The translations under genes and the position numbers were made by a program. Under the pieces are notes generated by a model, which had not been told where the DNA came from, made no database searches, and saw nothing but the letters and a program-made list of their open reading frames with translations. This document shows, piece by piece, positions 1 through 5,054 of a stretch of 8,625 nucleotides of DNA. Source of the stretch: Acidimicrobiales bacterium (lineage in GTDB: Bacteria > Actinomycetota > Acidimicrobiia > Acidimicrobiales > Poriferisodalaceae); NCBI GenBank assembly GCA_030749275.1, contig JASMKJ010000468.1:1-8625 (forward strand). The letters are read 5' to 3'. Each line of letters starts with the position of its first letter. The first letter of the stretch is position 1.

Positions 1-1
1 T

Positions 2-124
2 CTAGCGTTTTCTCTCAGGCTTCAGGCAAAAGACAGAACCATGACTGATGACGAAGTAGGCGCTGTTCGTCAACGTTGCATTGATGCGGTGGAAAGTTCA
101 CACAGCGCAACTCTTCGCGCTTGA
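2..124 (+). CDS. pheT: Phenylalanine--tRNA ligase beta subunit, C-terminal end (partial)
   Basis: The plus-strand frame is open from base 2 to the TGA at 122-124 and encodes the last 40 residues of a protein. They read LAFSLRLQAKDRTMTDDEVG, then a helix VRQRCIDAVESSHSATLRA. This is the end of the FDX-ACB (anticodon-binding-like) domain of PheT: the strand LxFxLxxQAxDRT, the 'TDxEV' turn and a last helix ending in a G/S-A-x-L-R tail. PheT pairs with PheS to charge tRNA-Phe in the cytoplasm. The start and about 95% of the gene lie to the left of the window. The next gene is convergent and its stop begins 3 bp after this TGA. The call comes from recognising the terminal motif, since no catalytic residues are in view. 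Confidence 0.85.
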   Translation, partial: LAFSLRLQAKDRTMTDDEVGAVRQRCIDAVESSHSATLRA

Positions 125-127
125 ACG

Positions 128-1045
128 TTAATAACCAAGATCGATGTCTACTGGACCTATCAGCGGTAAGCCCGCTATTCGCCGCTGAACATTTTCAGTT
201 ACCCGCTGAGCAAGTAGAGGGAGACCCATTTCAGGAGTGTTGCCAATGTGTGGAGTAATGATGCAATTTTCCAGTGCCCAAAGGGGATGACCTTCAGGTA
301 ATGGTTCCGGGTCGGTGACATCGAGAGCTGCGCCCCCAATAGAGTCGTTTCGTAAGGCTTCGACTAGGTCATCAGTCACGACGTGACCACCTCGGGCGAC
401 ATTGACTATCCACGCGTGGTGGGGGAGTAATGCAAGCTCCTCCTTAGCAATGACTCCCGTCGTTTCAGGTGTCAACGCGAGAGCCAGTACCAGAAGATCT
501 GAGTTCGGTAAGACGTCGTGCAAGCTTGTTGAACTAACTACTTTGGCGGCGCCCTCCATTGGGACTGTGTGATTTCGAACGACGGTTACTTCGCAGTCAA
601 ATGGTGCGAGAAGAGGCAAGAGTTCCTCAGTGATTCCGCCTCCGCCAAGAATCGTCACCTTCGCGCCGAACAGATTTTGACCCCGGGGTTCGGACCACGT
701 GTCCGCACGGGAGTAAGTGTTCACGGCCCTAAATCCTGCTAGGGCGAGAGCCAAAACGTGTTCGGCGACAGGAGAAGCATAAACACCTTTGCCGCATGTC
801 CAAGTGAGGTGTGGTCGTGAGCGGAGCATCTCGACAAACGGTTCGATTCCGGCGTACGGCAACTGCACCCAATCGATATTGGAGTTTTCGTCGAGCATTG
901 GTGGAAGAAGGTCAGCTCTAGCCGGTTCGGCCCACACCAACACCTCTGCGCTATCGGGGCTGACCACCTCTCCTCCTCCGGCCTCAACCGCGGCGACTAG
1001 GGACTCACGGCGCCAGCAATCTGGTTCGACAGCGATTTTCAACAT
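128..1045 (-). CDS. D-2-hydroxyacid dehydrogenase family, NAD(P)-binding
   Basis: This 305-residue protein has the usual length of the D-isomer-specific 2-hydroxyacid dehydrogenases, which interconvert 2-keto acids and D-2-hydroxy acids. The N-terminal catalytic domain covers roughly residues 1-95 and the end of the chain, with the Rossmann domain at about 96-275. The catalytic triad is intact: Arg218 in NVARGG, Glu247 in DVTDPEP and His266 in ITPHIGN. The nucleotide loop is GGGGIT at 134-139, so the third glycine of GxGxxG is a threonine. The second Rossmann strand ends in VVRN (Arg157), without the acidic residue typical of NAD binding, which suggests NADP(H); that is inference. The start is the ATG at 1045, with only a weak ribosome-binding site. 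The gene is last in the minus-strand run, 48 bp after the VOC gene, and ends against pheT. It may act as a glyoxylate/hydroxypyruvate-type reductase, but its substrate is not determinable. Confidence 0.93.
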   Translation of the reverse strand: MLKIAVEPDCWRRESLVAAVEAGGGEVVSPDSAEVLVWAEPARADLLPPMLDENSNIDWVQLPYAGIEPFVEMLRSRPHLTWTCGKGVYASPVAEHVLALALAGFRAVNTYSRADTWSEPRGQNLFGAKVTILGGGGITEELLPLLAPFDCEVTVVRNHTVPMEGAAKVVSSTSLHDVLPNSDLLVLALALTPETTGVIAKEELALLPHHAWIVNVARGGHVVTDDLVEALRNDSIGGAALDVTDPEPLPEGHPLWALENCIITPHIGNTPEMGLPLLAQRVTENVQRRIAGLPLIGPVDIDLGY

Positions 1046-1093
1046 GATGCAGACGCTAGACGGTCAGAACGTCGGGGTAGAAGCTTGTTCACG

Positions 1094-1450
1094 TCACTCA
1101 CTGGCATAGGTTCTGAAACTCCACATATTTCCTTCAGGAACAATTGCGGTGGGGCCACGCGATCCGTATCCCTCCTCGGTCAAACCTCTAATGATTTCGG
1201 CGTCAGCTTGAACGGCGCGCTCGAAGAGGGCGTCGGGCTCGCCAGTGGCGATGTAGACGCTGCTCGGACCCTCAGGCAATTCGGGTTGTTTCTCATCGTC
1301 TGACAACCGATCGCCGAGCATTATGCCGCCACCACCAGGCCAACGGATTTCGGCATGCATGATGTTCTCACTCTGTTCATTGGTCACAACAAACTGTTCG
1401 CGAAAACCGAAGGCACATACTGGGAAGTCAGTGACTAGACGCGTTGGCAC
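1094..1450 (-). CDS. VOC (glyoxalase/PhnB-like) family protein, body of a frameshifted gene
   Basis: This frame encodes 118 residues with the hallmarks of the vicinal-oxygen-chelate fold: an AFGF helix end near residue 13, the strand HAEIRWPGGGGIMLG at about 32-46, SVYIATGEPDALFERA starting the second beta-alpha-beta unit, and a YGSRG...PEGNMWSFRTY end. PhnB/glyoxalase-like VOC proteins of this type are small cytoplasmic proteins of about 130 residues with diverse roles, so no substrate is proposed. The only start in this frame is a GTG at 1450 with no convincing ribosome-binding site, and it leaves the protein without the usual first beta strand. That strand is encoded just upstream in another frame (see the entry at 1428-1484). 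As sequenced the gene is therefore probably broken or carries a base-call error. It lies between the SDR and the 2-hydroxyacid dehydrogenase, on the same strand. Confidence 0.8.
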   Translation of the reverse strand: MPTRLVTDFPVCAFGFREQFVVTNEQSENIMHAEIRWPGGGGIMLGDRLSDDEKQPELPEGPSSVYIATGEPDALFERAVQADAEIIRGLTEEGYGSRGPTAIVPEGNMWSFRTYASE

Positions 1451-1484
1451 AGCGAATCGTTGGCCACACAGTCGGATTGTTCAT
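1428..1484 (-). pseudogene. Out-of-frame N-terminus of the VOC gene (frameshift at about 1440-1445)
   Basis: An ATG at 1484, 13 bp after the SDR stop, opens a frame reading MNNPTVWPTIRCANA, then SSH and a stop at 1428-1430. The PTVWPTIR stretch is the typical first beta strand of VOC/glyoxalase-like proteins, normally followed by a 'DAR...IDFLVEAFGF' helix. The neighbouring frame supplies exactly that continuation, RLVTDF...AFGF, starting at the CGT at 1441. One extra base near 1440-1445, for example GCG-CGT in place of GCGT, would join them into a protein of about 130 residues, the normal family length. What is seen is the two complementary frames. That it is a one-base deletion, either a real mutation or a sequencing/assembly error, is inference. 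Confidence 0.75.
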
Positions 1485-1497
1485 GGCCACTTCAGCT

Positions 1498-2322
1498 TTA
1501 TGAACGACTGTCGGCGATCAATCCACCATCGGGAAAGATGATTTCACCAGTGACGAAACTCGCTTCATCGCTACACAAGTAGAGGCACGCGTTGGCGATA
1601 TCTGATGGTTCCCCGAGCCGCCGCAGAGGGGTCTCTTTGATTCGACCCTCAACCCAGGCGTCGTTGCTCGTAGCGGCACCGCTCATTGAGGTCCTGATGT
1701 ATCCGGGACCAACCGCGTTCACCCGAATTCCGTACCGCGCAAGTTCTATGGCGCCGCATTTCGTCAGCATCCACACCCCGGCCTTCGAGACGCAATAGTC
1801 CGAGGCCCCAATCAGGGCTGTCTTGCCAGCTACGGAAGCTATGTTGACAATCGCTCCACCCTCAGATTCAGCCATCTGCTTAGCCACCAACTGGTTGGTC
1901 AACATGACACCGGTTAGGTTGACGTCCAAGACACGCTGCCAACTTGATAGAGATTTGTCGATCAGCATCATGTCCTGACGGTCATGACGATCAGCGTCGG
2001 CCTGCTCTTCGGCTTCTCGACTTACGTAACCGGCATGAGAAATTCCGGCGGCAGCGACACATGCATCAATTTTGCCGAAAGTGTCAACAGCGCTATTAGC
2101 CATACCTTCTACTTCTTCGGGGATCGACGTATCGACCGCCAATGCGATCGCCTCGCCGCCCATGGATACAACTTCGTCTGAAACCGCTGTAGCTCGCTCG
2201 AGGTTGATGTCCGCGACCACAATTTTCGCTCCCTCTTCAGCGAAGCGAAGGCAGCAAGCCCTCCCGATGCCGGATGCACCCCCAGTAATGATCGAGACCT
2301 TTTCAGCCATACGCCCAGTCAT
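1498..2322 (-). CDS. SDR family NAD-dependent oxidoreductase
   Basis: This is a classical short-chain dehydrogenase/reductase of 274 residues, slightly over the usual 250. The cofactor motif TGGASGIG is at 13-20, and Asp38 at the end of the second strand points to NAD(H). The NNAG position reads AAAG (90-93). The catalytic tetrad is complete: Asn135 (VLDVNLTG), Ser163 (NIASVAG), Tyr176 and Lys180 (YCVSK). The PG motif (VGPGYI, 204-209) and a C-terminal TGE...PDGG segment are present. A charged stretch of about 20 residues (101-120) lengthens the region between the AAAG motif and the Asn helix. Such enzymes oxidise secondary alcohols or reduce ketones, and in this setting a hydroxyacyl substrate is plausible but unproven. 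The start is the ATG at 2322 with a strong GGAGG site. It is probably co-transcribed with the VOC and 2-hydroxyacid dehydrogenase genes downstream. Confidence 0.95.
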   Translation of the reverse strand: MTGRMAEKVSIITGGASGIGRACCLRFAEEGAKIVVADINLERATAVSDEVVSMGGEAIALAVDTSIPEEVEGMANSAVDTFGKIDACVAAAGISHAGYVSREAEEQADADRHDRQDMMLIDKSLSSWQRVLDVNLTGVMLTNQLVAKQMAESEGGAIVNIASVAGKTALIGASDYCVSKAGVWMLTKCGAIELARYGIRVNAVGPGYIRTSMSGAATSNDAWVEGRIKETPLRRLGEPSDIANACLYLCSDEASFVTGEIIFPDGGLIADSRS

Positions 2323-2328
2323 CGCGAA

Positions 2329-2333
2329 CCTCC
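2329..2333 (-). promoter_or_regulatory. Ribosome-binding site of the SDR gene
   Basis: GGAGG on the minus strand lies 6 nt before the ATG at 2322. It fixes the start at 2322 over the in-frame ATG four codons downstream, and it is the best Shine-Dalgarno match in the window. Confidence 0.8.
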
Positions 2334-2469
2334 AAATGTCTCAACATAGAGTAGATACCCGGCGGGAATTTTGCTTGCGGGAACCTGACAGCTTTCGGAT
2401 GGGAAGGAGTTGGGTTGGAATCAGATCTTGACGTCAGCTACGCAACGCGAATTTCTGTAACCACAATCG

Positions 2470-2506
2470 TCCGGATTATCTGACCTGGTTGACGGGAGAA
2501 TCCGGA
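2470..2506. repeat. Inverted repeat, 8-bp arms, in the SDR upstream gap
   Basis: TCCGGATT (2470-2477) and AATCCGGA (2499-2506) are perfect inverted copies separated by 21 bases. The wide spacer and the lack of a following T-run on either strand argue against an intrinsic terminator. An operator, or chance, are the alternatives. Confidence 0.35.
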
Positions 2507-2548
2507 AGGCCTGCCGCAGCCGAATTCCATGACCGTTTACAAACGTAG

Positions 2549-4951
2549 TTACTCCAAAACCCCTGCTATCACTAGATCCGCAATCTGGTCTCCGTCATAT
2601 CCCAAGAGATCACTCAGAATCTCGAAATTGTGCTCACCCCACAACGGCCCGCTCTTTGTAGGTGTCCCGTCGCTTCTGGACAAACGGAACCCGTATTGTT
2701 CAGCCCACGTTGTGTCGTAAATTTCGTGCGGTATCTCAACAAAATGGTTGCGGTGCATCAATTGCTTATCGGATGTAACTTCCGGGCTGTTTTGAACCTG
2801 ATGGGCTGGAACCCCGGCGGCTTGGAGAAATTCAGTAGTTTCTGCAGCGTCTCGAGGAAGACACCAATCCTGCAAGATCTGATCTAGCTCTTCTTCTCTT
2901 TCCAAACGTTGAGGTGCCTCAAGATTCGCTAACTCATCTTTGCCTATCGCTTGAGCGAGGGCTCGCCACTGCCCATCATCTTCGCAAGCGATAGCGACCC
3001 ATTGGTCCTTTTCGCCATCAGCACATTCGTAAACCGAATGAGGCGCCATCCACCGGTCAGCATTTCCCATCCGACTTTGGGCAAATCCGTTGACCTCTTG
3101 ATCAAGGACCGCTTCAGTCAAGAAGTGGATACCGCCCTCTGCTTGTGAGAAATCGAGCAGCATCCCTTCACCCGTACGTTCTCGGTAGTCAAGGGCTGCC
3201 ATGAGTAGCGCCGCGGTCAGACGCGGGGAAGTGGCATCGGTGTAAGCCAGGAAGGGACCCGCCGGTAGCCGATCTGCCCAACCAGTCAACTCGTAATAAC
3301 CGCCAGTGGCTGCACCCATGTTTCCGAAACCCGGAATGGGAGACAAAGGGCCAGTTTGACCGAAGAGAGTCGTCGAACAAACAATCAGATGTGGGTTGAC
3401 TTCGAGCAGTTCTGACGGGCTAAGTCCAACCCTGTCGAGCACGCCCGCTGAAAAGGCGTTAACAACGATGTCGCACTTAGCTGCTAGATCTAGAACGACT
3501 TGCCGTGCCTCGGGCGCTTTCAGATTGATCTGGAGACTTTCTTTGTGTGCGTTGATGGAGTGCCATTGCTGACTGTTCTCTGGGCCGTCCGGATCTTCAG
3601 GATCCCGACTGAGACCTGAAGTACGTACTTGGTCGGGTCGAGTTTGGGACTCCACTCGGATAACACGGGCCCCGTAGTAGCCCAACATGCGGGTGGCGAA
3701 AGGTCCGGCATACACCCACGTGAAGTCGAGGACGGTGACTCCCTCAAATGGGAGCTTGCCAACTGCAGGGGTAGCTTCCACTTTTCGGATATCGCGGTTC
3801 TCATTCAACACTTCATGTGTGTGTTCGCCCAATAACGGTGGCTTACCAAGCCGCTTAACAGCCATGGGAGTTCCATGGGCCCAAGGCCCCGGAAATCTCA
3901 CCTTTTTCCCGACCTGGTCTAGTTCAACTTCATCCCAGAACTCTCGCTCGGCGTAGTGGGGTGTCTCAAGAACATCTTCGGGAGTGATGACCGGGACCAG
4001 CAGAAGTTTGTCTCGTTGAGCCATGGCAAAAAGATCATGTTTACTGTGGGAAAGGAGCGCGTTGGCTAGGCATTGGGCCGTCCGCTCTGTGATCGATGCG
4101 ACCTCTTCGAGGTCTCGCTCAGTTAACAAGTCGGTCCAATCGAGTCCGTAGAGATCTTCGTCTAGGTGTCCTTGTTCGTTCACCCACTCAAGCAAGCGGT
4201 TCGTAAACGACCCAACCAGAACACCCGGCAAGAAAGTAATTGTGACGTGACCGTCGGCGCATTCGTAGACGAAGCGAAATTCAACCATTCCCAATAATTC
4301 GAACCCACCACCGGTTCTTTGAGCTGGGGGATTTCCGCACAAGGAAGGCGTGAGCCACCCTTGGGCTGTCAGGATCATCGCTTCTTGAGCAGAGACATCT
4401 ACATGCTGTCCGATTCCGCTCGTCCTTCGTTCCGTTAACGCGATGAGGGCGGCACAAGCAGCTTCAGAACCAGCGTTAACCCACACCTGAGGTGCCGAAA
4501 TGCGCACTGGCGCGCGATCCCGGTAGCCGTTGAGCGACATTGGGCCGGCGGCCGCGTTGAGAGTGAGATCTGTTCCGAGCCAACTTGACTTGGGACCATC
4601 ATCTCCAAAGTTGGTCAGTGAAACCGTTACGAGCGAAGGGTTGACCGAACGAAGCTCCTCAAGGTCGATTTCCATTGCGCCGCATTCGATGACAACGTCG
4701 GCAGTACGGGAGAGCTCCAGAAGCTGTTCGGAATTGTCCAACACGACTGATCGTTTGCCTCGGTTGTAAGCCCAATGTTGGAGTGAGTACTCAGGATTTT
4801 CGTTGCCGCCTGCGAACGGCGGGAGGTGCCGGGACCGTTGGCCCCCTGGCGGTTCGACCGCAATGACGTCCGCTCCCAACTGAGCCAGCAAAAAGCCTGC
4901 GAAGTGGCCCCGATCATCCGTTAGGTCGAGCACACGATAATGAGACAACAT
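2549..4951 (-). CDS. Two-domain CaiB/BaiF family (class III) CoA-transferase
   Basis: This protein of about 800 residues is two class III CoA-transferase units in tandem: about 1-385, a short linker, and about 400-800. Family members are usually about 400 residues long. They move CoA between acyl-CoA donors and carboxylic acids through an aspartyl-CoA thioester. Each half has the N-terminal Rossmann-like start (YRVLDLTDD...LGADVIAVEPP; VTVLDFTWVYAGPFATRML...VIRVES). At the position of Asp169 of CaiB and formyl-CoA transferase, the C-terminal half has Asp572 (AYTD, followed by the usual alanine-rich helix), but the N-terminal half has Trp157. The second half is therefore probably the catalytic one. 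I chose the ATG at 4951, which follows a G-rich site (CGGGGGG) and starts directly at the domain; a GTG at 4975 would add 8 residues without a good ribosome-binding site. The gene diverges from the carboxyltransferase gene. Substrates are unknown. Confidence 0.92.
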   Translation of the reverse strand: MLSHYRVLDLTDDRGHFAGFLLAQLGADVIAVEPPGGQRSRHLPPFAGGNENPEYSLQHWAYNRGKRSVVLDNSEQLLELSRTADVVIECGAMEIDLEELRSVNPSLVTVSLTNFGDDGPKSSWLGTDLTLNAAAGPMSLNGYRDRAPVRISAPQVWVNAGSEAACAALIALTERRTSGIGQHVDVSAQEAMILTAQGWLTPSLCGNPPAQRTGGGFELLGMVEFRFVYECADGHVTITFLPGVLVGSFTNRLLEWVNEQGHLDEDLYGLDWTDLLTERDLEEVASITERTAQCLANALLSHSKHDLFAMAQRDKLLLVPVITPEDVLETPHYAEREFWDEVELDQVGKKVRFPGPWAHGTPMAVKRLGKPPLLGEHTHEVLNENRDIRKVEATPAVGKLPFEGVTVLDFTWVYAGPFATRMLGYYGARVIRVESQTRPDQVRTSGLSRDPEDPDGPENSQQWHSINAHKESLQINLKAPEARQVVLDLAAKCDIVVNAFSAGVLDRVGLSPSELLEVNPHLIVCSTTLFGQTGPLSPIPGFGNMGAATGGYYELTGWADRLPAGPFLAYTDATSPRLTAALLMAALDYRERTGEGMLLDFSQAEGGIHFLTEAVLDQEVNGFAQSRMGNADRWMAPHSVYECADGEKDQWVAIACEDDGQWRALAQAIGKDELANLEAPQRLEREEELDQILQDWCLPRDAAETTEFLQAAGVPAHQVQNSPEVTSDKQLMHRNHFVEIPHEIYDTTWAEQYGFRLSRSDGTPTKSGPLWGEHNFEILSDLLGYDGDQIADLVIAGVLE

Positions 4952-4986
4952 CCAAGCCCCCCGTTGTTCAATCACCCGAAATCATG

Positions 4987-5016
4987 ATCGTAGTGTCGAC
5001 CGTCAGCGCAAGTCGA
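4987..5016 (-). promoter_or_regulatory. Possible promoter for the two-domain CoA-transferase
   Basis: On the minus strand, TCGACT (5011-5016; 4 of 6 matches to TTGACA) and TACGAT (4987-4992; 4 of 6 matches to TATAAT) are 18 bp apart. Transcription from here would begin near 4980, which gives a normal short leader to the ATG at 4951 but almost none to the GTG at 4975. The -35-like box overlaps one arm of the inverted repeat at 5010-5040. Both boxes are weak matches, so this is a suggestion only. Confidence 0.25.
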
Positions 5017-5040
5017 CAGAACATGATGAACTGTCGACTT
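5010..5040. promoter_or_regulatory. Perfect inverted repeat in the divergent promoter region (candidate operator)
   Basis: AAGTCGACAG (5010-5019) and CTGTCGACTT (5031-5040) are perfect inverted copies with an 11-base spacer. A third TGTCGAC lies at 4994-5000, giving three half-site-like copies across the 103-bp divergent region. The element ends 14 bp before the carboxyltransferase ATG, just upstream of its GAGGA site, so it could be a dimeric repressor site controlling both directions or a hairpin in the leader of the plus-strand transcript. GTCGAC alone occurs several times inside nearby genes, so the weight rests on the full 10-bp arms. No regulator gene is in the window. Confidence 0.5.
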
Positions 5041-5054
5041 ACCCCGAGGAACAT

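Larger units (their letters stand above)
2323..2548. other. Intergenic gap between CoA-transferase and SDR genes
   Basis: These 226 bases separate two minus-strand genes and are much longer than the other same-strand gaps. Besides the SDR ribosome-binding site they hold an 8-bp inverted repeat (2470-2506), the 8-bp palindrome TGACGTCA (2429-2436), and two direct copies of GCGGGAA (2362-2368 and 2377-2383) 15 bp apart. Any of these could be a protein site, but none is a pattern I recognise. I see no convincing -10/-35 pair and no U-tract terminator. A 30-codon minus-strand frame from the ATG near 2530 has no ribosome-binding site and is not called. The gap suggests that the SDR-VOC-dehydrogenase group may have its own promoter. 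Confidence 0.5.

Noticed and set aside
789..1541. Plus-strand frames of 72-106 codons over the dehydrogenase and VOC genes
   Set aside because: They overlap recognised minus-strand genes, have no domain or ribosome-binding site, and read as shadow translations.
2470..2506. Intrinsic terminator after the two-domain CoA-transferase
   Set aside because: The 8-bp stem has a 21-base loop and no T-run follows it on the minus strand.
4952..4975. GTG at 4975 as start of the two-domain CoA-transferase
   Set aside because: It lacks a good ribosome-binding site, and its 8 extra residues precede the domain. The bases it would encode include the G-rich site serving the ATG at 4951. It remains possible.
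4981..4988. ATCATGAT palindrome as a separate operator
   Set aside because: An 8-bp AT-rich palindrome is expected by chance and has no partner site. It was not given its own entry.
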